This document shows, one piece after another, positions 26,605 through 35,365 of a DNA stretch of 64,000 nucleotides (its first letter is position 1; each line of letters starts with the position of its first letter). The position numbers and the translations under genes were made by a program. This DNA is from Streptomyces sp. Je 1-369. GTDB lineage: Bacteria > Actinomycetota > Actinomycetes > Streptomycetales > Streptomycetaceae. Location of the stretch: assembly GCF_026810505.1 (NCBI RefSeq), contig NZ_CP101750.1, positions 7,242,515 to 7,306,514 of the forward strand, written 5' to 3'. The notes under the pieces are model-generated. The model saw only the letters and a list, made by a program, of their open reading frames with translations. It was not told where the DNA came from and searched no databases.

Positions 26605-26795
26605 CTCCTCGAGCTGCGCGCCGCCACGCCCTCGGATCCCGGATCTTGCCGCGCGCACCCTAGTACCACCTCGACTCAGGACTTCACCCCGTGCACCACC
26701 GTCCCCACTCCCGCCACCGTCGCCTCCGCCCCCGCCCGAGAGGTCTTCAACCTGGTCAAGTCGGTCTCTACCGACCCCCTGTTATAGGGGCTGTC

Positions 26796-28127
26796 GTGAC
26801 TGATGAGAGGGTCGGGCGGGTGAGCGAGACACCGAAGAACACCCTGCAGTACCGCTTCGACGGGCCGGAGGACGCCCCAGTCCTGATCTTGGGTGCCTCA
26901 CTCGGTACCACATGGCACATGTGGGACCGCCAGATCCCCGACCTGATCCGGCAGTGGCGGGTGTTCCGCTTCGACATGCCCGGGCACGGCGGCGCGCCCG
27001 CGCACCCGTGCGGGTCCGTCGGGGAGCTCGCCGACCGGCTGCTCGCCACGCTCGACGAGCTCGGCGTGCACCGCTTCGGGTACGCGGGCTGCGCCTTCGG
27101 CGGTGCCATAGGGGCCGAGCTCGCGCTGCGGCACCCGCACCGCGTCGCCTCGCTCGCGCTGATCGCCGCGTCGCCGCGGTTCGGCACCGCCGACGAGTTC
27201 CGGCAGCGCGGTGTCATCGTGCGCAGCAACGGGCTCGACCCCATCGCACGCTCCGCCCCCGACCGCTGGTTCACGCCCGGTTTCGCCGCCGCGCAGCCCG
27301 CGATCACCGACTGGGCCGTGCAGATGGTGCGCACCACCGATCCCGGCTGCTACATCGCCGCCTGCGAGGCACTCGCCGCCTTCGACGTGCGCGCCGAGCT
27401 CGGTCGGATAGGCGTGCCCACCCTCGTGCTCGTCGGGTCCGAGGACCAGGTCACCGGGCAGGGGGAGGCCCGTACGCTCGTCGCCGGGATTCCGGATGCG
27501 CGGCTCGCCGTCGTACCCGGTGCCTCGCACCTCGCCCCCGTCGAGCAGCCCGCCGCCGTCACGGACCTCCTCGTACGGCACTTCTCCACCGCCTGGCAGC
27601 CCGCCCCCGACGCCACCATGGGCGGCCAGTCCGCGCTCGCAGCCGCGCCGCCGAAGCCCGTCCTCGGCCCGTCGCCCGCGCCCGTCTCGCCCGTCGCCGA
27701 GATCGGCCCCGTGGAGCAGCCCGAGGCCGTGCCGGGGAACGCGGGACCCGACCTGTACGACGCGGGGATGAAGGTGCGCCGCGAGGTCCTCGGCGACGCG
27801 CATGTCGACCGCGTGCTCGCCGCCGCCGACGACTTCTCGGGGGACTTCCAGGAACTCGTCACCCGCTACGCGTGGGGCGAGATCTGGAACCGGCCCGGCC
27901 TGGACCGCCGCTCCCGCAGCTGTGTCACGCTCACCGCGCTCGTCGCGGGCGGCCACCTGGACGAGCTGGCGTTCCACATCAGGGCGGCGCTGAGGAATGG
28001 TCTCACTCCGGCCGAGATCAAGGAGGTGCTGCTCCAGGCCGCCGTGTACTGCGGCGTTCCCGCGGCCAACGCCGCCTTCAAGATCGCTCAGGCCGTGATC
28101 CGTGAGGAAACCACGCCGCAGGAGTAG
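26796..28127 (+). CDS. pcaL: 3-oxoadipate enol-lactonase / 4-carboxymuconolactone decarboxylase fusion
   Basis: A 443-residue fusion of two steps of the protocatechuate branch of the beta-ketoadipate pathway. Residues 1-265 are an alpha/beta hydrolase (PcaD): GASLGTTWHMW near the oxyanion site, a nucleophile-elbow position in GYAGCAFGGAIG (Cys where many hydrolases have Ser, with family variation), and a His in VVPGASHLAPVEQP. A Pro/Ala-rich linker leads to the C-terminal PcaC domain (residues about 320-440) with MKVRREVLGDAHVDRV and EIKEVLLQAAVYCGVPAANA. GTG at 26796 has AGGGG five bases upstream; GTG at 26820 is an alternative. The other pca genes are not in the window, so it stands alone here. 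Confidence 0.9.
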   Translation: MTDERVGRVSETPKNTLQYRFDGPEDAPVLILGASLGTTWHMWDRQIPDLIRQWRVFRFDMPGHGGAPAHPCGSVGELADRLLATLDELGVHRFGYAGCAFGGAIGAELALRHPHRVASLALIAASPRFGTADEFRQRGVIVRSNGLDPIARSAPDRWFTPGFAAAQPAITDWAVQMVRTTDPGCYIAACEALAAFDVRAELGRIGVPTLVLVGSEDQVTGQGEARTLVAGIPDARLAVVPGASHLAPVEQPAAVTDLLVRHFSTAWQPAPDATMGGQSALAAAPPKPVLGPSPAPVSPVAEIGPVEQPEAVPGNAGPDLYDAGMKVRREVLGDAHVDRVLAAADDFSGDFQELVTRYAWGEIWNRPGLDRRSRSCVTLTALVAGGHLDELAFHIRAALRNGLTPAEIKEVLLQAAVYCGVPAANAAFKIAQAVIREETTPQE

Positions 28128-28140
28128 CAGGATGGGAGGC

Positions 28141-28824
28141 ATGACGACATCTCCCGAATCTCCCGACAGCAGGGCCGGGCGCACGCCGCGCATGACGTTC
28201 ACGAAGAAGTCCCACGCGTGCGTGCGGCTCGAAAAGGACGGGCGCACGCTCGTCGTCGACCCCGGCGGCTTCAGCGAGGAGGACGCCGCTCTCGGCGCCG
28301 ACGCCATCCTCGTCACGCACGAGCACCCGGACCACTTCAACGAGGACCGGCTGCGGGCCGCCATGGAGGCCCGCCCAGGAGCCGAGATCTGGACTCTGAA
28401 GTCGGTCGCGGACCAGATCTCCGCGGCCTTCCCCGGACGCGTGCACACCGTCGGGCACGGCGACACGTTCACGGCCGCCGGGTTCGACGTCCAGGTCCAC
28501 GGCGAACTGCACGCGGTCATCCACCCGGACATCCCGCGCATCACCAATGTCGGCTACCTCGTCGACGGCTCCGTGTTCCACCCCGGCGACGCGCTGACCG
28601 TCCCCGACCAGCCCGTCGAGACGCTGATGCTGCCCGTCATGGCCCCCTGGAACAAGATCTCCGAAGTGATCGACTACGTCCGGGAGGTCAAGCCGCAGCG
28701 CGCCTACGACATCCACGACGCGCTCCTCACCGACCTCGCCCGGCCGATCTACGACAACCAGATCGGCTCCCTCGGCGGGGCCGAGCACGTGCGGCTGACG
28801 CCGGGGGAGTCCGCGGATCTGTGA
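28141..28824 (+). CDS. Metallo-beta-lactamase-fold hydrolase (UlaG-like)
   Basis: A 227-residue protein. The metal motif is ILVTHEHPDHFNEDRL (HxHxDH), with further ligands likely in GELHAVIHPDIP and FHPGDALTVP. The family (UlaG/RNase Z-like small MBL-fold hydrolases) includes lactonases and phosphodiesterases; substrate unknown. Start at 28141 has GGGAGG immediately upstream; an internal ATG at 28192 has none. It follows pcaL by 13 bp and may be co-transcribed with it. Confidence 0.88.
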   Translation: MTTSPESPDSRAGRTPRMTFTKKSHACVRLEKDGRTLVVDPGGFSEEDAALGADAILVTHEHPDHFNEDRLRAAMEARPGAEIWTLKSVADQISAAFPGRVHTVGHGDTFTAAGFDVQVHGELHAVIHPDIPRITNVGYLVDGSVFHPGDALTVPDQPVETLMLPVMAPWNKISEVIDYVREVKPQRAYDIHDALLTDLARPIYDNQIGSLGGAEHVRLTPGESADL

Positions 28825-28854
28825 CTGTCAGTGCCGCCCGGTAGGTTGTGAGGC

Positions 28855-29634
28855 ATGCGCATTGCGACCTGGAACGTGAACTCGATCACCGCTCGTCTGC
28901 CGAGGCTCCTGGCATGGCTGGAGGCCACCGGCACGGACGTGCTGTGCATCCAGGAGACCAAGACGACGGCCGAGCAGTTCCCCGCCGAAGCGCTCCGCGA
29001 GCTGGGGTACGAGTCGGCGGTGAACGCGACGGGGCGGTGGAACGGCGTCGCGCTGGTCTCCAAGGTCGGCCTCGACGACGTGGTCAAGGGCCTGCCGGGC
29101 GGGCCGGGGTACGACGGCGCGGAGGAGCCCCGCGCGGTCTCAGCGACCTGTGGCCCCGTCCGCCTCTGGTCGGTGTACGTGCCGAACGGCCGCGAGGTCG
29201 ACCACGCCCACTACGCGTACAAGCTCCAGTGGTTCGAGGCCCTGAAGGCGGCGATCGCCGAGGACGCGGCGGGCCCCCGCCCCTTCGCGGTCCTCGGCGA
29301 CTTCAACGTGGCACCGACCGACGACGACGTCTGGGACCCGGCGCTCTTCGTCGGCGCCACGCACGTCTCCGAGCCCGAGCGTGCCGCCCTGGCGGCCCTG
29401 CGCGAGACGGGCCTCACCGACGTCATGCCCCGCCCCTTGAAGTACGCCCACCCGTTCACGTACTGGGACTACCGCCAGCTCGGCTTCCCCAAGAACAGGG
29501 GCATGCGCATCGACCTCGTCTACGGGAACGAGCCGTTCGCGAAGGCCGTCTCCGACTCGTACGTGGACCGGGAGGAGCGCAAGGGCAAGGGCGCGTCCGA
29601 CCACGCGCCTGTCGTGGTCGACCTCGACGTGTGA
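28855..29634 (+). CDS. xthA: Exodeoxyribonuclease III / AP endonuclease
   Basis: A 259-residue protein of normal length for the family. Motifs in order: MRIATWNVNSITARL, LCIQETKTT (metal Glu), WSVYVPNGREVD, VLGDFNVAPTDDDVWD (Asp/Asn), RIDLVYGNEPF and GASDHAPVVVDLDV (catalytic Asp-His). It cuts DNA at abasic sites and removes 3' blocks in base-excision repair, in the cytoplasm. A weak AG-rich site precedes the ATG. It is 30 bp after the UlaG-like gene, on the same strand. Confidence 0.95.
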   Translation: MRIATWNVNSITARLPRLLAWLEATGTDVLCIQETKTTAEQFPAEALRELGYESAVNATGRWNGVALVSKVGLDDVVKGLPGGPGYDGAEEPRAVSATCGPVRLWSVYVPNGREVDHAHYAYKLQWFEALKAAIAEDAAGPRPFAVLGDFNVAPTDDDVWDPALFVGATHVSEPERAALAALRETGLTDVMPRPLKYAHPFTYWDYRQLGFPKNRGMRIDLVYGNEPFAKAVSDSYVDREERKGKGASDHAPVVVDLDV

Positions 29635-29650
29635 GCTTTCCGCGTACGGG

Positions 29651-31423
29651 TCACGGCACGAGCAGGCGCAGGTCCACCGACTCCGCGAGCGCCGCGAGCC
29701 CCGTGTCGCCCGGGTGCAGATGGTCCCCGCTGTCGTAGGCGGGGAGGATCCGCGCCGGGTGCGCGGGGTCCCGCAGCACGGCGTCGAAGTCGAGCACCGC
29801 GTCGAAGTCGGCACCGCCCCGCAGGTAGGCGTTGACGGCCTCCCGCTGCTGGTTCGCGGCCGCCGTGCACAGGGACTCGCCCTCGCACGGCGCGATCGTC
29901 GCCGCCACGGTCCGCAGCCCGCGTGCCCGCGCGCGGTCCGCGACCTCCCGGAGCCCCGCGATCACCTGGTCCGCCGAGGCGCCCCAGCGCACGTCGTTGA
30001 TGCCCTCGAAGACGACGACGGTACGCGCCGATGTCTGAGCGAGGACGTCGCGGTCCAGGCGGTGCAGGGCGCTCACACCGCCCGTGTCCGTGGAGACGCC
30101 GTCCCCGGGGTAGCGGTCGGCGACCACGCGGTTCGCGGAGATGCCCTGGTTGAGGACGCCATAGGCCGGTACGTCGGACTGGTTCAGGAGCCGCGTCGCC
30201 AGGACGTTGGGCCAGCGCCGGTTGGCGTCCTGCGTCGACTTCACGCCGTCGGTGATCGAGTCGCCGAGCAGCACGACCGAGCCGGGCCCGCCGCCGACGT
30301 CGACGCCGGTGAGCAGCGGCCAGGACGTGATCGTCGAGGTGTACGCCGCCGGGGAGCCGTCCGCCGTGTGGTCGCCGGGGCCGCTGAGGTACGAGCGCTG
30401 TATGGCCTGGCTGTGCACGGGCGCCGCTGCTACGGGTCCCGGCAGGTGGAAGCTGACCAGGAGGTTCGCGTCGGCCGGCACGTCGAAGTCGAGAGGGTCA
30501 CTGAACGCCTGCGCGCCGGCCGGGAGCTCCGTGCCCGGGGCACCGCGGAAGGACAGCGGCCGCGGCGCGCCCCGCGCCCCCGCTCCGGCCTCCTGCATCG
30601 CCACCGTGGCGCCGCCGATCCGCACCGGTGCCGCCGCGAAGGTGTTGTCGAGCCGGATGCGCACCCGCGGCCCGCCCGTACTCGTGTGGACGACGAGCCG
30701 CACGGTCCGGTCGGCCCAGGGCCCGAGCGCCGTGTAGCCCGCGGTCGACGCCGACCAGGTGCCTGTCCAGCCCTTCGCCCCGCCCCGCACCGACAGGGCG
30801 AACACATGCAGGTCCGGGACGCCCGGGTCGCGCGGCAGGTGCACCGAGGCGACCTCGCGCCCGCGGGCGAGCGGCACCGTCACCACGTACAGCCGCGCCT
30901 TCTCGGCGAGTTGGCCGCCGGGCGTGTTGATGTGCGGCAGGGCGACGGACTTCGTGGCGAGCGGGCCCGAGCGCCAGTCCGGGGCGGTGAGCCGGTAGGT
31001 GCCGCGCGAACCGTCCCGGTAGCGGACGGTTCCCGTGCCGCTCGCCTCGCCGCCCGTCCCTGCGACCAGGAAGGCGAGGGCGTCGCCGCGGCCGTGGACC
31101 CGTACCGACTGGCCGTCGGCGCGCACGTTGTCCGGCGTGCCCGGTGCGGCCCGCGGCCAGGTGAGCCGGGCTCCTTCGACGCCGAGGGTCCGTCCGGGCG
31201 TCCAGCCCGCGGCTGTCAGGTCCCGCGCGGACAGGGAGCCGCCCGAGCCGTCGAAGTCCGCGGCGGCGGGCCGGGCGTCGTCGCTGACCGCGCGGTTGTC
31301 GAAGAGCCGCTCCAGGGGGAGCGGCCCGGGTCTGTGCGGTGCCGCGGCCTGCGCCGAAGTCACCGGCACGAAGCCCGTGAACAGGGCGAGCACGGCGGCC
31401 GTTCCCCAGATACGTCGGCGCAC
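29651..31423 (-). CDS. Secreted SGNH/GDSL hydrolase
   Basis: A 590-residue secreted protein. GTG at 31423 has GGGAGGGG upstream; an in-frame start further up has no ribosome site. Signal peptide: RRRIWGTAAVLALFTGFVPV ending at AQAAA. The N-terminal 350 residues are beta-rich and probably bind substrate. The C-terminal esterase domain carries block I SVVLLGDSITDGV (catalytic Ser), NQGISANRV, the block III EGINDVRWG (Asn) and the Asp-His pair in YDSGDHLHPGDTGLA. It should act on esters, most likely of polysaccharides or lipids, outside the cell. It faces xthA convergently. Confidence 0.9.
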   Translation of the reverse strand: MRRRIWGTAAVLALFTGFVPVTSAQAAAPHRPGPLPLERLFDNRAVSDDARPAAADFDGSGGSLSARDLTAAGWTPGRTLGVEGARLTWPRAAPGTPDNVRADGQSVRVHGRGDALAFLVAGTGGEASGTGTVRYRDGSRGTYRLTAPDWRSGPLATKSVALPHINTPGGQLAEKARLYVVTVPLARGREVASVHLPRDPGVPDLHVFALSVRGGAKGWTGTWSASTAGYTALGPWADRTVRLVVHTSTGGPRVRIRLDNTFAAAPVRIGGATVAMQEAGAGARGAPRPLSFRGAPGTELPAGAQAFSDPLDFDVPADANLLVSFHLPGPVAAAPVHSQAIQRSYLSGPGDHTADGSPAAYTSTITSWPLLTGVDVGGGPGSVVLLGDSITDGVKSTQDANRRWPNVLATRLLNQSDVPAYGVLNQGISANRVVADRYPGDGVSTDTGGVSALHRLDRDVLAQTSARTVVVFEGINDVRWGASADQVIAGLREVADRARARGLRTVAATIAPCEGESLCTAAANQQREAVNAYLRGGADFDAVLDFDAVLRDPAHPARILPAYDSGDHLHPGDTGLAALAESVDLRLLVP

Positions 31424-31559
31424 GACAGTCCCCTCCCGCGGTGGCAGCTGCGCCATGAAGCTAAGGAGACACGGGGGGCGAGTCAATGAGGGGCGCGTGA
31501 ACACGACGCGAACTCACCGGACCGGGCCGCGGAACTCGTCGAACCGCGGCGACACTCCG

Positions 31560-32219
31560 TCAGGACGTCGCCGACACCAGCCCCTTCTCGTACGCGATGA
31601 TCACCAGCTGCACCCGGTCCCTGGCGTCGAGCTTCGCGAGCAGCCGGGTCAGATACGTCTTCGCCGTGGCGACGCTCAGACAGAGCTCCGCGGCTATCTC
31701 GGTGTTCGAGAGACCGCGGCCCACCAGGGTGAGCACCTCGCGCTCGCGGTCCGTGATGCCGGAGATCGACACCTCGCGCGGCGGCACCGTCTCGGGGCGC
31801 CCCGCGAACTCCCTGATCAGGCGGCGCGTCACGCTCGGCGCGATCAGCCCGTCGCCGGTCGCGACGGTGCGCACCGCCGCGAGGATGTCGTCCAGGGCCA
31901 TGTCCTTGACGAGGAATCCGGCGGCGCCCGCGCGCAGCGCCCCGTACACGTAATCGTCGTCGTCGAACGTGGTCAGGACGACGACGTGTGCGGGCGTGGT
32001 GCCCGACGTGATCCGGCGGGTCGCCTCGATGCCGTCCATCCCGGGCATCCGGATGTCCATCACCACGACGTCCGGGCGCAGTTCGGCGCAGAGCCGGACC
32101 GCCTCGTCGCCGGTGGCCGCCTCACCGGCGACCTCGATGTCCGGGGCCTCGGTGATGACCATGCTCAGGGCGGTGCGGACGAGGGGCTGGTCGTCGACCA
32201 GCAGGACGCGGATCGTCAC
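31560..32219 (-). CDS. NarL/LuxR-type response regulator
   Basis: A 219-residue regulator. Receiver with acidic pair LLVDDQP, phospho-acceptor Asp55 in VVVMDIRMPGMDG, and conserved Lys in FLVKDM; LuxR-type helix-turn-helix from ITDREREVLTLVGRGLSNTE to TAKTYLTRLLAKLDARDRVQ. The GTG start overlaps the stop of the upstream kinase (GTGA), so the two are translationally coupled. The target genes are not evident from the neighbourhood. Confidence 0.93.
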   Translation of the reverse strand: MTIRVLLVDDQPLVRTALSMVITEAPDIEVAGEAATGDEAVRLCAELRPDVVVMDIRMPGMDGIEATRRITSGTTPAHVVVLTTFDDDDYVYGALRAGAAGFLVKDMALDDILAAVRTVATGDGLIAPSVTRRLIREFAGRPETVPPREVSISGITDREREVLTLVGRGLSNTEIAAELCLSVATAKTYLTRLLAKLDARDRVQLVIIAYEKGLVSATS

Positions 32220-33472
32220 CGGGCACCCGCCGCGGCCGGTACGGGCAGTCTGGCGCTGACCAGGAAGCCGCCGCCGGGGCGCGGTTCCGCGCTGAACTCG
32301 CCGTGCAGCAGGGCGACCCGTTCGCGCATGCCGACCAGGCCGTATCCGGTGCCGTGGGCCGACCCGTGGGCCGGTCCGGCGCCACCCCGTCCCGCGTCCT
32401 CGATCTCGATGGTCAGCTCCTCCTCGCTGAAGTCCACGGACACCGTGCAGGACGCCGTGCCCGCGTGCCGCACCACATTGGTGACGGACTCCTGGATGAT
32501 GCGGAACGCCGACAGGTCGATGTCCGCGGGCAGCGGTCGGCGTTCGCCCCGCCACACCACGTCGACGCGCACCCCGGCGGCCGTCGTCGACGTGGCCATC
32601 CTGTCGACGTCCGCGAGACCTGCGGCGGGCCCGCGCGGCACGGGTTCCCGATCCGGGCCCCGCTCCCGGTCCTCGTCCGTCTCGCTCTCGCGCAGCGCGA
32701 CGACCATCCGCCGCAGCCCGGCCAGCGTCTCCCTGCCCGCCTTCTCCACCGCGGTCATCGCCTCGCGCGCCCCGGCGGGCTGGGTCTCGACGACCCGGGC
32801 CGCCGCGCCCGCCTGCAACGCGATGATGCCGATGCTGTGGGCCACCGTGTCGTGCATCTCCCTGGCGATGCGCAGGCGTTCGGCGGTGACGGCCTGCGCG
32901 GCGGCCTGCGCGCCGAGCCGCTCCGTGTAGGCGCGGGTCCGGCGCACCGAGTCGCCGACCAGCCAGGCGACGACGGCCATCAGGACGGCGATCTGCCAGT
33001 CGGACCAGCTGGAGGTGACCGTGTGGGGGAGGCGGAGGGGGAGTCCGAGCAGCTGCCTGAGGAGCGCGTGGACCGGCTGGACGCAGAGCGCCAGGACGAC
33101 GGCGGCGACGCGGGTGCCGCGCGCCGCGGTCGCCACGACGGAGCCCATCGCGATGTCCACCGCCGCGTACTGCAGGAATCCGATGGTCGTCTCGCCGATC
33201 GCATGCGTCGCGGCGTACGAGGCGATGGTCAGCAGCCCCAAGGACACCAAGGGGCATCGGCCCAGCAGCCGTCCTGCCCACAGCGCCGTCCCGGTGGCAA
33301 CGGCCACCAGCAGCCACTCCCACGGTCCCGGCCCCGGCACCGCCCTCGTCGGCAGCCACGAGATGCCGTAGTCCGCACGCGCGGCGAACACCACGCCGGA
33401 GCACCAGCACACGGCCACCCACAGGCCGGGCGGCGCATGCTTGAGCAGGGGGAACGACGGGGCGGCTGGCAT
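32216..33472 (-). CDS. DesK-type sensor histidine kinase
   Basis: A 418-residue membrane kinase. The first 185 residues hold about five hydrophobic segments (for example VAVCWCSGVVFAA, WLLVAVATGTALWAG and VAAVVLALCVQPV). The HisKA_3 helix has its phospho-acceptor His in REMHDTVAHSIGII. The ATPase domain has N box QESVTNVVRHAG and G boxes in EIEDAGRGG and GYGLVGMRERVALL. It is cognate to the downstream regulator by overlap. The signal is unknown. Confidence 0.93.
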   Translation of the reverse strand: MPAAPSFPLLKHAPPGLWVAVCWCSGVVFAARADYGISWLPTRAVPGPGPWEWLLVAVATGTALWAGRLLGRCPLVSLGLLTIASYAATHAIGETTIGFLQYAAVDIAMGSVVATAARGTRVAAVVLALCVQPVHALLRQLLGLPLRLPHTVTSSWSDWQIAVLMAVVAWLVGDSVRRTRAYTERLGAQAAAQAVTAERLRIAREMHDTVAHSIGIIALQAGAAARVVETQPAGAREAMTAVEKAGRETLAGLRRMVVALRESETDEDRERGPDREPVPRGPAAGLADVDRMATSTTAAGVRVDVVWRGERRPLPADIDLSAFRIIQESVTNVVRHAGTASCTVSVDFSEEELTIEIEDAGRGGAGPAHGSAHGTGYGLVGMRERVALLHGEFSAEPRPGGGFLVSARLPVPAAAGAR

Positions 33473-33591
33473 GCGGTGATCGTAGCCAGGGGGGATCGCT
33501 CAGGTAATCGGTCCACGGGTGTACAACCACGGTCGACAGCCGCCCCGGCAGGTGTCGTGCCGACGTTCCGACAGATTCAGTGGGACCTCCG

Positions 33592-34017
33592 TCAGACGCG
33601 CACCACCACGGCGTACGAGCCGACGCCGAGCAGGTGATGGCCGGGTATGCGCTCGCCGCGTGAGGTGTGGAGGGTGTCTATGCGGCCCGACTCCGGGTCG
33701 AAGGCGACGTCGGTGAGGGTTCCGGCGGCATCGCCCAGCTCCGTCAGCAGCCGCTTGCCGAGCAGGTCCTGGCTCCCCGACGAGTCCGTGGACGCGAACC
33801 GGGCCGCCGACGCCGCCCCTATGACCACCGCGTCCGGCCCCACCGCGTGCACGTCCGCCCAGGCCACGACGTCGCCGCCGTCCTTGACCCCGTCCAGCCG
33901 TACCGCGGTGATCAGAGCTTCCTCCGGGGCGAGGACGAGACCGCCCACCGTGCCCACCTGCGCGGCGTCCGACGAGCTCACGACGGGGCGGCCCACGGCC
34001 TGGCTGAGCAGCATCAC
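33592..34017 (-). CDS. PRC-barrel domain protein
   Basis: A 141-residue protein with two PRC-barrel-like halves: residues 1-75 (SQAVGRPVVSSSDAAQVGTV) and 80-141 (LLGKRLLTELGDAAGTLTDV, then IPGHHLLGVGSYAVVV). PRC barrels serve as small binding or scaffolding modules in photosynthesis, RNA processing and other settings; function here unknown. The ATG overlaps the stop of the upstream gene, and it is the last of three coupled genes. Confidence 0.8.
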   Translation of the reverse strand: MMLLSQAVGRPVVSSSDAAQVGTVGGLVLAPEEALITAVRLDGVKDGGDVVAWADVHAVGPDAVVIGAASAARFASTDSSGSQDLLGKRLLTELGDAAGTLTDVAFDPESGRIDTLHTSRGERIPGHHLLGVGSYAVVVRV

Positions 34018-34625
34018 GAGGTCCGCCCCTCACCCGTCGCGCCCTGTCGGCCGGGGCCGGCGAGCCGCTTGCGCCACAACGCCGTGGCCAGTTCGCCGAG
34101 TTCCTCGACGGCGTGCTCGGTGTCCTGCGCCGGTACCAGCAACGTGTCGCCGGTCATGGCGGGGCACTCGCCGAGCGGCAGGAACACCGTGCGCTCGTGC
34201 CGGCCGAGCGCCTCCGTGGACGACATCTCCACGCCGACCACCCGGCCCTCGCGGCCCGCCTCGACCACCACGTCCAGGACGGTGCCCACCTCCACCCCCC
34301 GGTCCGTCAGCACGCGCGCCCCGCGGACCAGACCGCCCGACGCCTCCTCCCCGGACGCGACGGCCGACTTGTCCTCGAGGGCCTCCGCCGAGGTGATCAT
34401 CACCGCGTCCAGACCCAGCGCGTGCACCGCCGCCCATGGCAGGCTCTTGCGCAGCGGGCCGGACAGCAGCCCCCGCCCGGCCAGCGTGAACCCGGCGATC
34501 CGGCCGCCCGCGCCGTCCAGCACGACATCCTTGACCTGGGCGACCGCCTCGCCGCCCAAGGTGACCACCGGGCGCTTGGTGAGGTCGCCCGCCGACATCA
34601 GCGCCGCGGGGACGGACGAATTCAC
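34014..34625 (-). CDS. PRC-barrel domain protein
   Basis: A 203-residue protein from a GTG at 34625. Two PRC-like halves are visible: LTKRPVVTLGGEAVAQVKDV in the first and VRGARVLTDRGVEVGTVLDV in the second, followed by a helical tail (EHAVEELGELATALWRKRL). The start overlaps the stop of the 48-residue membrane protein (GTGA) and its stop overlaps the next PRC gene, so all three are made together. The open frame upstream of the GTG lacks support. Confidence 0.82.
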   Translation of the reverse strand: MNSSVPAALMSAGDLTKRPVVTLGGEAVAQVKDVVLDGAGGRIAGFTLAGRGLLSGPLRKSLPWAAVHALGLDAVMITSAEALEDKSAVASGEEASGGLVRGARVLTDRGVEVGTVLDVVVEAGREGRVVGVEMSSTEALGRHERTVFLPLGECPAMTGDTLLVPAQDTEHAVEELGELATALWRKRLAGPGRQGATGEGRTS

Positions 34626-34768
34626 CGCACCCGCCCCCGTCCGGGCCGTCGGCCGCGCCGCACCACGATCACGCCGCCGCTGCGCCGCCGGGCCTGCACG
34701 CCGAGCACCGCGGCGCCCAGCAGACCCACCACGACGACCACGGCGATCAACCACACCCACCACACCAT
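34622..34768 (-). CDS. 48-residue single-pass membrane protein
   Basis: MVWWVWLIAVVVVVGLLGAA forms one membrane helix, followed by a strongly basic tail (RRRSGGVIVVRRGRRPGRGR). GGGAGGTGG lies at ideal distance from the ATG, and the stop overlaps the start of the PRC-barrel gene (GTGA). These two facts support a real gene despite its size. It may anchor the PRC-barrel proteins to the membrane; that is inference from the coupling alone. Confidence 0.75.
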   Translation of the reverse strand: MVWWVWLIAVVVVVGLLGAAVLGVQARRRSGGVIVVRRGRRPGRGRVR

Positions 34769-34845
34769 CGTCCACCTCCCGGAGCGACCAGGACCGAACC
34801 CATGGGACCGAACCCACGGGGACCGGATACCCGCTGCCCGCCGGG

Positions 34846-35256
34846 CTACCGCGCCAGTTCCGCCCGTATCGTCTTGCTGGACGCGTCCAGGGTCACGGTC
34901 ACCACCCGGGCCAGCCGCTGGACCATCGGCCAGCCGAACCCGCCCGTGTTGCCCATGAGGTCGGGCGTGCGCTCCTGCGGGGGCCGTGGGTCCGCGTCGG
35001 ACACGGCGATCGTGACGACGTCTTTGCGGGCCTGAAGGCGCAGGCAGCACAGGGTGCCGCGGGCATGCCGTACGACGTTGGTGACGAGTTCGGAGACGAC
35101 GAGTTCGATGCTCGACGCGGTTCGGTCCTCCACCGCCGGGGAGAGCCCGGCGACGAAGGCGCGGGTGAGGTCCCGTGCGTCGGCGACCGCTTCGGGTCTC
35201 TTGTCGAAGGTGGCCGTTGCCGGCGGTCGGGTGAGCGGTGCGCGCTGCGTCCGCAT
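34846..35256 (-). CDS. RsbW-like ATP-binding regulator (HATPase_c_2)
   Basis: A 136-residue stand-alone GHKL ATPase of the anti-sigma/anti-sigma-antagonist kinase type that Streptomyces carry in large numbers. N box: ELVVSELVTNVVRHARG. G1: VSDADPRPP. G2: GGFGWPMVQRLARV. It should bind and phosphorylate a STAS protein or hold a sigma factor; partner unknown. It precedes the PRC operon by 78 bp on the same strand and follows a SpoIIE phosphatase gene. Confidence 0.87.
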   Translation of the reverse strand: MRTQRAPLTRPPATATFDKRPEAVADARDLTRAFVAGLSPAVEDRTASSIELVVSELVTNVVRHARGTLCCLRLQARKDVVTIAVSDADPRPPQERTPDLMGNTGGFGWPMVQRLARVVTVTLDASSKTIRAELAR

Positions 35257-35365
35257 GAGACTCCTCCTCCCGTGGGACGGCCGTCCCGTCCGGAAAGAAC
35301 ATCTGCCCGAGGAACAGCGTGTTCAACGCCTTCGTTCCGGCCGATGTGCGCGGCGCGCCCCCCCC

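Noticed and set aside
23353..26658. A minus-strand open frame of about 1100 codons opposite the FG-GAP gene
   Set aside because: Low-complexity Gly/Val/Arg product with no family; the plus strand has a signal peptide and Ca-binding repeats.
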